A stretch of DNA of 64,000 nt from SpSt-398 sp041752235 (GCA_041752235.1 JBGSHM010000010.1:211306-275305); one strand, 5' to 3'. Positions 36,580 through 45,790 are shown, numbered from the stretch's first letter. The notes: a model not told the origin generated them from the sequence alone. Program-made: numbers and translations.

Positions 36580-39579
36580 TTATAAGGAGATGTTTAAACC
36601 AAAGATCACGCTGCGGGCCGAAGGATACGGAGTATGCTCGATACCGAATGACGGTACATTATCCACGGGCTTGGGCGTATTTACTTCCGGATCAAACCCG
36701 GTATAATTCGTAATCACAAACAGGTTCTGACCCGTTACATACACGTTCACATTGCGGAAGGATTTACCCAGTTGGCCCACATTATAAGAAAGTGTCATGT
36801 TGGCCATCTTCAGGTAGTTGCCTTTTTCCAGGTAGCGGTCGGATACCGGTTGGGCATTGGCTTTATTTTCCAAAGCTCCAGGAGTATAAACGCTGCTGGC
36901 GAGGTTTCGGTTGGCTGCGATGTTACCCACAGCAAGAGAAGCCTGCACCGTATTGTTATAAACCATGTGCCCGAAAGCACCGTTCATGTTGGCACTCAAT
37001 GACCATTTCTTGTAGGTAGCATTAGCGGTCAAACCCAACAGGGTTGTCGGATTGGGGCTACCGGCATAGAAACGGTTAGCATTGGCGTCACCACCTTCGT
37101 AAAGAGCTTCCCCTGTATTTTTATCCAGACCCAGGAAATGCCCCAGGTAGAACACGTTAACCGGTTGGTTATTTACGAACTGTTGCGCACGGGCGCCTGT
37201 CAAACCCTGACCACTGATCTCACCGGTCAGGAAGGGAGCACCTGTATAGTTGGTCAGCTTATTCTTCAGGAAAGCGGCGTTCATACCTACATTCACCGAC
37301 AGGTCCTGTTTTGCTACCACGGCTGCATTCAAGGCAACTTCCAATCCGGAGTTGATCACATTACCATCGATATTGCTCCAGTATTTGGCGGCAGGAGCAG
37401 GTGGAATGGCGTCGAAGTTGAACAGCAGGTCTTTTGTATCCTTGTTGAAATAGTCGATAGAACCGGAAAGACGGTTATTCCATACGGCGAAATCAACACC
37501 GATGTTTAACTGTGTAGACGTTTCCCATTTCAAATCGGGGTTGGCGATATTATCCAAACGGATATCGCCAGGCCCAAAGTAACGATAACGCTCCTGGGCG
37601 GCACCGGCAGGGAATTCCTGGTTACCCGTCAAACCCCAACCTGCTCTAAGCTTCAGGTTTTTGATAAAGGAATTGCCAGCCAGGAAGTCTTCATTCGACA
37701 TGACCCAGGCTGCAGCAAAAGAGGGGAAATAACCATACTTGTTGTTCTCACCAAATTTGCTGGAACCATCTGCACGGAAGGAAGCGGTCAGCAAATACTT
37801 GTCTTTGAAGTTAATGTTGGCACGAACAAAGTAGGACTGCAGATCAGTGATCGGATCAGCATACGAGAAGGGCCGCAGCGAAGTAACGGTCGATCCCTGG
37901 AAATAGTTGGTATAAGGAATGGAATTCGACGTGAAATCACGACCGGAGATTCCAAACCCTTTATTTTTAAATCGCATGAACTCATAACCCAAAGTAGCAC
38001 CAAAGGTCAGGTTCTTGTTCAATTCCTTGTTATAGTTCAGCACATGAGTCAACTGCTGGGTGGTCAGTTCGGAATTGGTCAGGTAAGCAAAACCTCTTCC
38101 AAAAATATCCTGCAGGTTCATGAGGCTGGATACCTGGCTGCGGCGAATACCACTACCATAATTCAAGCTCAGGGTCATGCGGTATTCCAGATCATTTGAA
38201 AACTTGTAATAGGGAGACAGGCTGGCAAGCACATTCGTGGTCTTAGCCTGATCATCATAATATTCAGAAAGTGCCAGCGGGTTCTTGTCCTGATCACCTA
38301 TTCCAATGGAAGGCGTAGGGAACTGGAAAAAAGTCCCATCGGGATTCCGGAGTGCCTTGGTGGGGTTCCACTGAAGGGCCATACCAATCAGGCTACCCTG
38401 AGAACCGGCGTTGTTAGAGATCGGAGCGATCTGCTCGTCGGTTTGAGAAGCAATGATATTGAAATCAAGACCAAGCTTTTTGCTGTCCAGGAACTTAAGT
38501 GCGCCAGAAAGATTCGCTGTATAACGCTTCAGACCGGATTTGCGAACAATACCTTCCTGGTTCAAATATCCAAAGGAACTACGCATCCGGGCATTATCAC
38601 TACCGCCACTGATGGAAACGTTGTAGTTCTGGTAAATACCTTGGCGGGTGATTTCATCAAATGCATCTACAGAAGCACCGCCATCCACACCTGTACCTGT
38701 AACGCTGTAGTCTGCTAAGGCTTTGCGATAGGTAGCGGCATCTAATACTTCCAGCTTTTTCAGCACAGAGCTGACACCAAAAGAAGAAGATACTTCCACA
38801 CGCGCTGCACCCGACTGGCCACGCTTGGTGGTGATCAACACCACCCCGTTGGCGCCGCGGGAACCATAGATCGCTGTTGCCGATGCATCTTTCAATACAT
38901 CTATACTGGCAATGTCATTCGGATTGATGTAATTGAGCGGGTTGCCATCCGGAGAGGCACCAAAACCGGCATCTACTGCACCAGGACGGGCAGAACGTCC
39001 ATCCAATGGTACACCATCCACCACATAAAGCGGTTGGTTACCGGTACGAATCGAAGCGTTACCACGGATACGCACTGAGGTGGCGCCACCGGGCTGTCCG
39101 CTATTGTTTACGATCTGAACACCGGCTACTTTACCCTGGATCAACTGATCAGCAGAGATCTGGATACCCTGGTTGAAGTCCTTTGCCTTTACAGACGAAA
39201 CCGCACCAGTCAGATCTTTTTTCCGGGCGGTTCCATAACCTACCACGATGATCTCATTCAGGTCATTGATCGATGTTTCGAGAACGACAGTAACAGAAGT
39301 CTTACCGGCAATGTCCACTTCCTGGGAATTAAAACCCACCGAAGTGATCACCAGCTTTGTAGCATTGCCTACCACCAGGCTAAATTCGCCCTGGATGTTT
39401 GTAGAAGTACCTGCATTGGTGCCCTTGGCTACCACGCTGGCCCCTGCAATAGCATTGCCACTTTTCGCATCCGTTACTTTACCTGTGATTGTTCTGTCCT
39501 GCGCCTGAATGGCCATTGACAGTAGCAAAAAAGAAAGGAGCAGGGAAACCCCCTGGAGTTTTTTGACAAGCATAAGCAT
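36580..39579 (-). CDS. SusC/RagA-family TonB-dependent outer-membrane transporter (first pair)
   Basis: I start at the ATG at 39579, where the signal peptide begins (LMLVKKLQGVSLLLSFLLL); the longer frame opens with an implausible Cys-rich stretch. The 999-residue protein has the N-terminal carboxypeptidase-regulatory-like domain (ITGKVTDAKSGNAIAGASVV), the plug (GTARKKDLTGAVSSVKAKDF), the SusC signature DVLKDASATAIYGSRGANGV and a beta-barrel ending VIFGLNISL. It imports a substrate with energy from TonB. It leads the SusC-SusD-ASPIC operon and is divergent from the second LacI gene, with several LacI-type sites between them. Confidence 0.96.
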   Translation of the reverse strand: MLMLVKKLQGVSLLLSFLLLSMAIQAQDRTITGKVTDAKSGNAIAGASVVAKGTNAGTSTNIQGEFSLVVGNATKLVITSVGFNSQEVDIAGKTSVTVVLETSINDLNEIIVVGYGTARKKDLTGAVSSVKAKDFNQGIQISADQLIQGKVAGVQIVNNSGQPGGATSVRIRGNASIRTGNQPLYVVDGVPLDGRSARPGAVDAGFGASPDGNPLNYINPNDIASIDVLKDASATAIYGSRGANGVVLITTKRGQSGAARVEVSSSFGVSSVLKKLEVLDAATYRKALADYSVTGTGVDGGASVDAFDEITRQGIYQNYNVSISGGSDNARMRSSFGYLNQEGIVRKSGLKRYTANLSGALKFLDSKKLGLDFNIIASQTDEQIAPISNNAGSQGSLIGMALQWNPTKALRNPDGTFFQFPTPSIGIGDQDKNPLALSEYYDDQAKTTNVLASLSPYYKFSNDLEYRMTLSLNYGSGIRRSQVSSLMNLQDIFGRGFAYLTNSELTTQQLTHVLNYNKELNKNLTFGATLGYEFMRFKNKGFGISGRDFTSNSIPYTNYFQGSTVTSLRPFSYADPITDLQSYFVRANINFKDKYLLTASFRADGSSKFGENNKYGYFPSFAAAWVMSNEDFLAGNSFIKNLKLRAGWGLTGNQEFPAGAAQERYRYFGPGDIRLDNIANPDLKWETSTQLNIGVDFAVWNNRLSGSIDYFNKDTKDLLFNFDAIPPAPAAKYWSNIDGNVINSGLEVALNAAVVAKQDLSVNVGMNAAFLKNKLTNYTGAPFLTGEISGQGLTGARAQQFVNNQPVNVFYLGHFLGLDKNTGEALYEGGDANANRFYAGSPNPTTLLGLTANATYKKWSLSANMNGAFGHMVYNNTVQASLAVGNIAANRNLASSVYTPGALENKANAQPVSDRYLEKGNYLKMANMTLSYNVGQLGKSFRNVNVYVTGQNLFVITNYTGFDPEVNTPKPVDNVPSFGIEHTPYPSARSVIFGLNISL

Positions 39580-39805
39580 TAGATAAGTGTGTTTACAATT
39601 AAATACCTTCCAGTATGTACAAGCGACACAAATATTCAAACATTTTCAAACTGATGCAAGAAAATGTTAAAGTTTTCAAATGACGCTAAAACCGTCACTT
39701 TCAACTGCCTATCGGTCGCCAATACTATTGTAAGATATATAGAAAGGGTACATTTCGGACACCTTCGCTGCTTGAGGAACCTTGCAAAGCGTTGCGAAAT
39801 TGATT

Positions 39806-39820
39806 GCGAAAACGTTTGCG
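39806..39820. promoter_or_regulatory. LacI-type operator GCGAAAACGTTTGCG
   Basis: GCGAAAACGTTTGCG differs from the perfect CGCAAACGTTTGCG palindrome in the left half only. It is 227 bases upstream of SusC. A weaker site, TGCAAAGCGTTGCG, lies at 39784-39796. Confidence 0.65.
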
Positions 39821-39835
39821 GGGGAAAACTTATAT

Positions 39836-39945
39836 AAAAAAATTTAGGGGTGTTAGGGTCCCCCCAACAGAAAGGCCCTCCGGGGAACCGAAAGGCCTGC
39901 TTTTAAATCTAAAGACTGCCTGCTTGAGGCAGTGATACAAATTTA
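39836..39945 (-). ncRNA. Candidate small structured RNA upstream of SusC
   Basis: On the minus strand TAAATTTG (39938-39945) matches the -7 box TAnnTTTG. The next about 95 bases form CTGCCT-CAAGC-AGGCAG, AGGCC...GGCCT and TGTTGGGG-GGA-CCCTAACA hairpins and end in a run of seven T (39836-39842). This could be a small RNA or a SusC leader that ends early. There is no clear -33 box, so support is moderate. Confidence 0.35.
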
Positions 39946-39988
39946 ACCAAAACGCGTACTTATGTTTTGTTAAAACTTGGCAATCAGC

Positions 39989-40014
39989 CGCAAAGCTTTG
40001 CGCAAATGTTTGCG
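39989..40014. promoter_or_regulatory. Two abutting LacI-type sites before the second LacI gene
   Basis: CGCAAAGCTTTGCG (39989-40002, perfect palindrome) and CGCAAATGTTTGCG (40001-40014) overlap by two bases and end 55 bases before the LacI start. A further half-site, CCTTTGCGG, follows at 40019-40027. Autoregulation is likely. Confidence 0.7.
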
Positions 40015-40069
40015 AAATCCTTTGCGGGGTAGAAAAAAAATGCATTAAATTAGATTACCAATTCTTGCC

Positions 40070-41065
40070 ATGCATACTAAGATCACCCTCAAGGATATCT
40101 CAAGGAATCTCAACATCAGCATTTCAACGGTATCCCGTGCCCTGAAAGGACATCCGGATATATCCGAGGAGACCCGCGAAAAGGTGATGCGCCTGGCCTC
40201 CATGATGGAGTATGAGCCGAATACCTATGCCATCAGCCTGAGGACCAACCGCAGCAATATATTCGGCGTGATCGTTCCGGAAATATCCAATTACTTCTAC
40301 CACTCCTTTATATCTGCCTTAGAGGAAGAAAGTCGGAAGATTGGCTACTCGCTACTCATCCTCCAGTCGGGGAATGACCCAGTACAGGAAGCGGAGAATA
40401 TCAAGCTTTGCCGGTTAAACCGGGTGGCTGGCGTCTTTATATCTGTTGCAGTCAGTTCACCGGATATCAGCAAGTACCAAAAACTGGAGGAAACCAATGT
40501 ACCCGTGATCTTCTTTGATAAGGTTCCGGCCGTAGATGCCTGTAATAAGGTTTGCCTGGCCGATGAGGAAGCCGCTTCCCTGGCGGCCAGCCATCTGCTC
40601 CAAAAGGGAAAGAAAAACATTCTTGCCCTCTTTGGAAGTACGAGTATCTCGATCACCCCCAAACGAAAAGAGGCTTTCCTCAAAACCATCGGATACAGCC
40701 CGGAGATCAAGGTTCGTTCTTTTCATGCCACCACCAGCGAGGAAGCCCGTAACATCACGCATGAGGTGCTCTCCTCCCAGGATCGGCCGGATGCACTCTT
40801 TACCATGAGCGATGAGATTCTCACCGGCAGCATGAAGGCCATTCAACAACTCGGGATCCGTATCCCGGAAGAAACTGGCATCATCTCCATTTCCAACGAT
40901 GACTTCATCCCTCATTTGTATGAGCCTGAGATCACCTATATCGAAACCAGCGGATACAAGCTGGGTAAACTGGCCTTTCACCGGATCAGTGATTATATGG
41001 CCGGCAAAAAATTCTACCGCGAATTGATGCTCCCGGCCAGATTGGTCGAAGGCAGATCATTGTAA
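40070..41065 (+). CDS. LacI-family transcriptional regulator (second copy)
   Basis: The 331-residue protein begins TKITLKDISRNLNISISTVS, a LacI helix-turn-helix, followed by RALKGHPDISEETREKV and the hinge (NTYAISLRTNRSNIFGVIVP). The sugar-binding domain has EISNYFYHSFISALEEE and VPVIFFDKVPAVDACNKVCL, closely matching the first LacI protein. It is divergent from SusC of the first pair and convergent with the starch operon. Operator-like sites upstream suggest that it controls itself and SusC. Which sugar it senses is not visible in the sequence. Confidence 0.95.
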   Translation: MHTKITLKDISRNLNISISTVSRALKGHPDISEETREKVMRLASMMEYEPNTYAISLRTNRSNIFGVIVPEISNYFYHSFISALEEESRKIGYSLLILQSGNDPVQEAENIKLCRLNRVAGVFISVAVSSPDISKYQKLEETNVPVIFFDKVPAVDACNKVCLADEEAASLAASHLLQKGKKNILALFGSTSISITPKRKEAFLKTIGYSPEIKVRSFHATTSEEARNITHEVLSSQDRPDALFTMSDEILTGSMKAIQQLGIRIPEETGIISISNDDFIPHLYEPEITYIETSGYKLGKLAFHRISDYMAGKKFYRELMLPARLVEGRSL

Positions 41066-41066
41066 G

Positions 41067-41120
41067 CTTAAGGCTTAACGCTAATAGCTAATAGCTCTTA
41101 GTCTTTACTTTTAGCTTTAT
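41067..41120. repeat. Degenerate word repeat, TAGCTAATAGCT family, copy 3
   Basis: AAGCTTAAGGCTTAACGCTA followed by ATAGCTAATAGCTCTTAG and TTTACTTTTAGCTTTA just after the LacI stop codon. Confidence 0.8.
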
Positions 41121-41129
41121 GTTTCTCAT

Positions 41130-41170
41130 AAAAAGAAGAGGGCCCAGCTCCTTCTTTCCAGGCCCCCTTC
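41130..41170 (-). terminator. Intrinsic terminator on the minus strand, distal
   Basis: On the minus strand GAAGGGGGCC pairs with GGCCCTCTTC (one G-U pair) around a 16-base loop, followed by TTTTTA. It is 270 bases beyond the terminator of the starch operon. Bases 41171-41385 between them hold no gene I can support. Confidence 0.65.
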
Positions 41171-41385
41171 CGGTGGATACAAATGGACACAAGGTCCGCA
41201 TGCATTCAGGGAACGGTTTCATAAGATAAGGTTTCTTGGATTGGACTTCCTGCACTAACAAACTTACCAGCGATTTCCCTGAAGACTACGTGTGTAGCTC
41301 CAATACAAATGTCCCATTAGATTGTATCGGTTGTGTAAAAATGTCCCCGGCATTTGAGGGGATTTTCACCTTTAAAAAACGAGGA

Positions 41386-41438
41386 TTTAACCGCCAGGAC
41401 GCTAAGGCGCAAGAGAGCGCCATGCCTTGGCGGTAAAA
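41386..41438. repeat. TTTACCGC-type palindromic element, copy 6 (short)
   Basis: TTTAACCGCCAGGACGCTAA and CGCCATGCCTTGGCGGTAAA-type right end (41419-41438), next to the terminator of the starch operon. Confidence 0.9.
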
Positions 41439-41469
41439 CAAAAAAAAGAACCGCCTGAAAAGGCGGTTC
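41439..41469 (-). terminator. Intrinsic terminator of the starch operon
   Basis: On the minus strand GAACCGCC-TTTTCA-GGCGGTTC (41448-41469) is followed by eight T residues (41440-41447). It lies 56 bases after the stop of the last SusE-like gene. Confidence 0.92.
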
Positions 41470-41525
41470 GCGCTAAACGAAAGCTTGCTTTATGTTTCGT
41501 AAGATCTTTGTTCGGATCTATTCGG

Positions 41526-43289
41526 TTAAATTGAAATGGTCACGGTTTGAGCATTCTCATCCAACGTGATGGTATAGGTTCCATCAGCCGCAGGCGTTTT
41601 GAAATTATCTCCGCCTTCCCATTTGATCTTGCGGGCCACACCAGTTGCGGTGCTTCCACCACTATTATCTTCATAGTCAAATGCACCCCAGGCATTGCCG
41701 GCGAGGAATTTAATATCCTTACCACCCACGAGGGCCAGTGTGATCTGCCATTGGCCATTGCCCATATAGGTCATCTGCGGGCTAGCACCAGGATCCCAGG
41801 CATTTACACCAGAGATACCATCACCTACCACACGCATTTCAGCGGCTGGAGAAAACTCATATTTGATATTATCCCTGTCACGGCCATCCCACATTACGCG
41901 GTAACGACCTGCAGAAGGCATATTGGGGAAATTGCCGCCATTGACTTCCATGGTGCTTCCACTTCCACCACTGGAACCATAACTGCGGGTGTTGGTCACG
42001 TTCAGGTCACCACTATTCCAGGCATTGTTGTCAATCAATTTCCAACCATCCACGGTGAAATCGGTCAACCCAACAAACAGGTTGGGGGCAGCCAATCCCA
42101 TCGCACGCAAAGGAAATACACTGGGGGGATCCCAACCGGAAGGTGTACCACCACCAACAAAGCCCATACGGCCTTCGCGGATGTCATACTGCAATCCGGT
42201 ACGGTCAATCGATATACGGTAATAACCGGCAGTGCTTACAGTGAAATTTGCTCCATTGTTAGCGAGCACACCACCTGTACCACCATAGTTCACATCCCAG
42301 CTACGGCCCTGAGTTACTTTGAACTCGGCACCGGCAGGGAGATAGATATAAATGTAATACAGCTTGTTCACCGCACCTGTACGGTTATCGCGGATCAGCT
42401 CAGGGGCTGTTCCAGGATCCCAGTCATTACCATTACCGGTAGAACCTTGATAGCCACCAGGCATATAAAGACGAACGATGCTCTCATAACTATTGATGGT
42501 GACAGAAACCACATTGGAGAAAGCAGTAGAACCGGAAGCGGTAACCGCTTTGATGCGGTATTCGATCTTTCCTTGTGTACCACCCACTACTCCACAGCTC
42601 AGGGCGGTCTGGTTCATTTCACCTTCATTCAGGGCTTTGGTCAACAACCCTGTACCTACAGGAATCTCATTGATGGTAGCGAAGTTCTTACCCGAAGAGT
42701 CATACTGCAAAGTATACGTAACTGTTCCGGTATATTTCTTAAAGGCTTCGGTCCAGCTAAATGTATTCGAAGGCTGGTTGGCTGTAGCCAATGTTCCGGT
42801 CACCGTTGTTTTCTCGGTAGAAAGTACCGCAGGATCGGCAAAAGGCTTGGCCGAAATGGTCAACACATTCGACAGATAGCGTTCGTTGTTGTTTCCGTAA
42901 GAGGAGATTACCCGTACGTCCACATTTGAAGCAGTGCCTGCGGTCAGACCCAAATTCAATAACATATTATTGAGTTCGCGGCCAGTAATTGAGGCAGCAA
43001 GGCTACCTGTGACTGTCTTGGTCACCTTGGTGGCAAAGTTGTTGCCGGCAGGCGTTACCTCGATGATGAATTTATACAAACTGGTATCCTGTCCGTATTG
43101 AGGATTGGTCCAGGAGAATGACAATACATTGGCAACACTATCGGCCAAAGTTGGCGCTACGGTCGCCGTCGAAGAATTGAGGGTGACTGCCGTTCCCTTC
43201 TCATAGTAAGGCAGTTCATCCACCTTGTCGCAGGCGTTAAAAAGAAACGCCGTGAGCGCAAGTAATGATAAGCTGAGCAATTTTTTCAT
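41526..43289 (-). CDS. SusE/SusF-like starch-binding lipoprotein, long form
   Basis: The 587-residue lipoprotein (signal KKLLSLSLLALTAFLFNAC) has two SusE-type Ig-like domains near the N-terminus (VLSFSWTNPQYGQDTSLYKF and NTFSWTEAFKKYTGTVTYTL), then two or three beta domains of the SusE/SusF carbohydrate-binding type (VRLYMPGGYQGSTGNGNDWD; PGASPQMTYMGNGQWQITLA). These hold starch on the cell surface beside SusC/SusD. It is the last gene of the operon, 21 bases after its shorter relative, and is followed by an intrinsic terminator. Confidence 0.88.
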   Translation of the reverse strand: MKKLLSLSLLALTAFLFNACDKVDELPYYEKGTAVTLNSSTATVAPTLADSVANVLSFSWTNPQYGQDTSLYKFIIEVTPAGNNFATKVTKTVTGSLAASITGRELNNMLLNLGLTAGTASNVDVRVISSYGNNNERYLSNVLTISAKPFADPAVLSTEKTTVTGTLATANQPSNTFSWTEAFKKYTGTVTYTLQYDSSGKNFATINEIPVGTGLLTKALNEGEMNQTALSCGVVGGTQGKIEYRIKAVTASGSTAFSNVVSVTINSYESIVRLYMPGGYQGSTGNGNDWDPGTAPELIRDNRTGAVNKLYYIYIYLPAGAEFKVTQGRSWDVNYGGTGGVLANNGANFTVSTAGYYRISIDRTGLQYDIREGRMGFVGGGTPSGWDPPSVFPLRAMGLAAPNLFVGLTDFTVDGWKLIDNNAWNSGDLNVTNTRSYGSSGGSGSTMEVNGGNFPNMPSAGRYRVMWDGRDRDNIKYEFSPAAEMRVVGDGISGVNAWDPGASPQMTYMGNGQWQITLALVGGKDIKFLAGNAWGAFDYEDNSGGSTATGVARKIKWEGGDNFKTPAADGTYTITLDENAQTVTISI

Positions 43290-43310
43290 ACTATAGTTAT
43301 TAAGGATGAA

Positions 43311-44132
43311 TTATTGTTTGACGACCGAATATTTACCGGTTTTGAAATTAAGCGTGATCTTATAGGTACCGGCCACCGAAGGTGTAGGAATCGCATCCGG
43401 ATCACTACCGCCACCCATGTTGTAGCCAATATCTCCACCCGTTGCGCTACTGCCACCATATTGAGGCTGCCAGGCACCGAGCGTAGACAGGAATTTATAC
43501 TGCAGACCAGATGTCAGGGCAACGGTGATATTATATTCAGTGTTGCTTACTTTATTGCACTTCTGCGCCAGGGGTGGACTGTTGGTCCAATCGCTTGGCA
43601 TGGCGTTACCTGTGATATACAATTCTCCGGTAGGAGGAATGGGTGTTACTACATCGAGATAGGGGGTGATGATCACCTGAAGTACATTGGAAAAAAGCGG
43701 CACCGTATTGTTGGCCAAAGAGGCTTTCAACCGGAACTCGATATTGTGTGGGATATTCTCCAGCATCTCCAACTTCGTCATCACGGCATTCAGTTCTTTT
43801 ACCGTAAAGGAGGTGGTCAATTCACGTGCTACCGATATTTCCTGCATGGTAGGACTGGTAAAATTGGACCCGGTAGTATCTACCTGTAATACGTATAATA
43901 CATCTTGGGAACTGGTACCCGTGGTGAACATATAGTCCGGGTTGGACCAGTCGAACCGAATAGCCTGGTTACTGGCATTGGCTCCTGTAAGCACCATGGC
44001 ACTGGTGGAAGAAGCTGACAGCACCGGGGCTGTGCCTCCTTCGAAGTAGATCTTGTTCTCGTCTTTTTTACAAGAACTGAACAAACCCGCCAGGATGCTT
44101 ATGAAAAACAGTTTAGAAAGTATTGTTTTCAT
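43311..44132 (-). CDS. SusE-like starch-binding lipoprotein, short form
   Basis: The 273-residue lipoprotein (signal KTILSKLFFISILAGLFSSC) has one SusE-type Ig-like domain (AIRFDWSNPDYMFTTGTSSQ) and one C-terminal beta domain (LYITGNAMPSDWTNSPPLAQ; GTYKITLNFKTGKYSVVKQ). It looks like a minimal SusE with one glucan-binding unit, half of the next gene's product. Gene order SusC-SusD-SusE-SusE is that of a starch system. Binding is inferred from family and context. Confidence 0.88.
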   Translation of the reverse strand: MKTILSKLFFISILAGLFSSCKKDENKIYFEGGTAPVLSASSTSAMVLTGANASNQAIRFDWSNPDYMFTTGTSSQDVLYVLQVDTTGSNFTSPTMQEISVARELTTSFTVKELNAVMTKLEMLENIPHNIEFRLKASLANNTVPLFSNVLQVIITPYLDVVTPIPPTGELYITGNAMPSDWTNSPPLAQKCNKVSNTEYNITVALTSGLQYKFLSTLGAWQPQYGGSSATGGDIGYNMGGGSDPDAIPTPSVAGTYKITLNFKTGKYSVVKQ

Positions 44133-44170
44133 AAATTAATTTTTAAATGAGTGGTTTGGCATTTATTGAA

Positions 44171-45760
44171 TTAATATCCCGGGTTTTGCACCAGGTTAGT
44201 GTTTGATGAAATATCAGCCGAAGGGATCGGGTACAATTTTCTGTAACCATCCACACCGGTTCCGCTTTTGGCACCACCTTTCCAGGGCCAGAGGTAAGTA
44301 TCCTCAGTGAACCGGTTGTAACGTACAAGGTCTGTCCGACGGAAACCTTCCCAATACAATTCGCGTGCTCTTTCATCGAGTACGAAATTCGTGGTGAGGT
44401 CGGAGGAACTGATATTCCCGGAAGCATTTCCATAAGCCCTTGCGCGAAGCAGGTTGATATAGCTAACGGCATTGGCAGTGCTTCCACCGCTACCGCCGCG
44501 GGCAACAGCTTCTGCATAAATCAGGTACATTTCAGCCAAACGGAAGATCGGGAAATCGATGTCTACCCAGGTAAGGCTGGAGCCCGCTACATTGGTACGG
44601 GATACGTTCCTGTACTTGGTAACGGCATATCCATCGGTGAATTGGGTAAGGTCATTGATCTCCACATTCTGACCGGCCGTAAAGAACTGCGCGCGTTTAT
44701 CGGTTGTTCCATTTGGATCGGGGAACAGGGCAGGTATATTCTTAGTTGTACGAATACCGGCCCATCCACCATCCAAACCAAAAATAGAAGCCGTCATACT
44801 ACCTCCCACTGAAGCGTGGGCCAGGAAGGTGGTACCTCCCCAGTTCTGAGTTTTCAATCCATCATAGTTGATGGTCAGGATAAACTCATTTGCATTGAGG
44901 TGGTTATCGGCCAACATCAATTGCTGGTAGTTAGTGCTTAGGGTATAACCGGCACCGATCACTTTGGCAGCATAGGCGATCGCCTCATTCCAACGGGCGG
45001 TACCAGAGTACACTTCCGCATTCAGGTACACACGGGCGAGCAATGCCCAGGCAGCAGCCTGGTCAGCACGACCATATTCATTGGTACGGGCGGCCATCAA
45101 TGTATTTTCCAGGTCAAGTAATTCAGAAACGATATAATCATACACCTGGGCACGTGGTTTTTGCGGAGGCAGGAAAGAACCGAGGGCATCGTTCTCCGTT
45201 ACAAACGGAACATTGCCAAAAAGGTCCATCACCACCCAATACTGATAGGCGCGAAGGAATCGGGCCTCTTCGCGGAACATCTTGATCTCATCAGCCGCAG
45301 CACCGGTGATACCACGGGAAGCCAGCTTATCATCAGCCGACTGACGGATGAAATCATTGCAAAGGGTGATCTGATAATAGGCACGATAATACAGACCGGT
45401 CAACATGGGATTGCTGGCGGACCAGTTCATGTTGTGGAAGTCCTGGATACCAGGGTCACCCCAGGATACCACGGCTTCATCGGTGCTCAACTCCTGGGCC
45501 TTCCAGAAAAGACGGAGAAAGTCAGAAGTACCTTCGTCGATACCCTGAACGTCACCGTTTCCGGCAGGACCCTGGTTGCCTGTCAGGGCAAACGCGCCAT
45601 AGATCTTGGCGAAAGCTTGTTTATATCCGGCCGCTGTGGAATAGACATTCTCAGAGGTAATGTCGTTGGTCGGCAGGATGTCTAACTTCTTCGTACAGGA
45701 CAAGAGGCTGCCTGTCAGTAGAAGTGAGGCGAGTGATATTTTAAAAAGGTTCCTTTTCAT
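44171..45760 (-). CDS. SusD/RagB-family lipoprotein (starch pair)
   Basis: I start at the ATG at 45760, giving a lipoprotein signal (KRNLFKISLASLLLTGSLLSC). The 529-residue protein opens with the SusD pattern KKLDILPTNDITSENVYSTA, has the TPR-like repeats, and ends FRLAEMYLIYAEAVARGGSG, ERARELYWEGFRRTDLVRYN and SADISSNTNLVQNPGY. It is the substrate-binding lid of the SusC transporter upstream. Neighbouring amylase and SusE genes point to malto-oligosaccharides as ligand. Confidence 0.95.
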   Translation of the reverse strand: MKRNLFKISLASLLLTGSLLSCTKKLDILPTNDITSENVYSTAAGYKQAFAKIYGAFALTGNQGPAGNGDVQGIDEGTSDFLRLFWKAQELSTDEAVVSWGDPGIQDFHNMNWSASNPMLTGLYYRAYYQITLCNDFIRQSADDKLASRGITGAAADEIKMFREEARFLRAYQYWVVMDLFGNVPFVTENDALGSFLPPQKPRAQVYDYIVSELLDLENTLMAARTNEYGRADQAAAWALLARVYLNAEVYSGTARWNEAIAYAAKVIGAGYTLSTNYQQLMLADNHLNANEFILTINYDGLKTQNWGGTTFLAHASVGGSMTASIFGLDGGWAGIRTTKNIPALFPDPNGTTDKRAQFFTAGQNVEINDLTQFTDGYAVTKYRNVSRTNVAGSSLTWVDIDFPIFRLAEMYLIYAEAVARGGSGGSTANAVSYINLLRARAYGNASGNISSSDLTTNFVLDERARELYWEGFRRTDLVRYNRFTEDTYLWPWKGGAKSGTGVDGYRKLYPIPSADISSNTNLVQNPGY

Positions 45761-45790
45761 AAATGCTTTTTTAAATGGCATGCAAGAAGA

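Larger units (their letters stand above)
39580..40069. other. Divergent control region between SusC and LacI genes
   Basis: No protein gene was seen in these 490 bases. The region holds four LacI-type half- or full sites (39783-39796, 39806-39820, 39989-40002, 40001-40014), an AT-rich stretch at 39627-39720 next to SusC that includes repeated TTTGAA on the minus strand, and a block of hairpins at 39836-39935. The repeats known from other gaps are absent here. Confidence 0.7.

Noticed and set aside
41236..41436. 66-codon plus-strand frame after the second LacI gene, with four Cys
   Set aside because: Its last 16 or so codons are a palindromic repeat (NRQDAKAQ), and the rest shows no family pattern, signal peptide or promoter.
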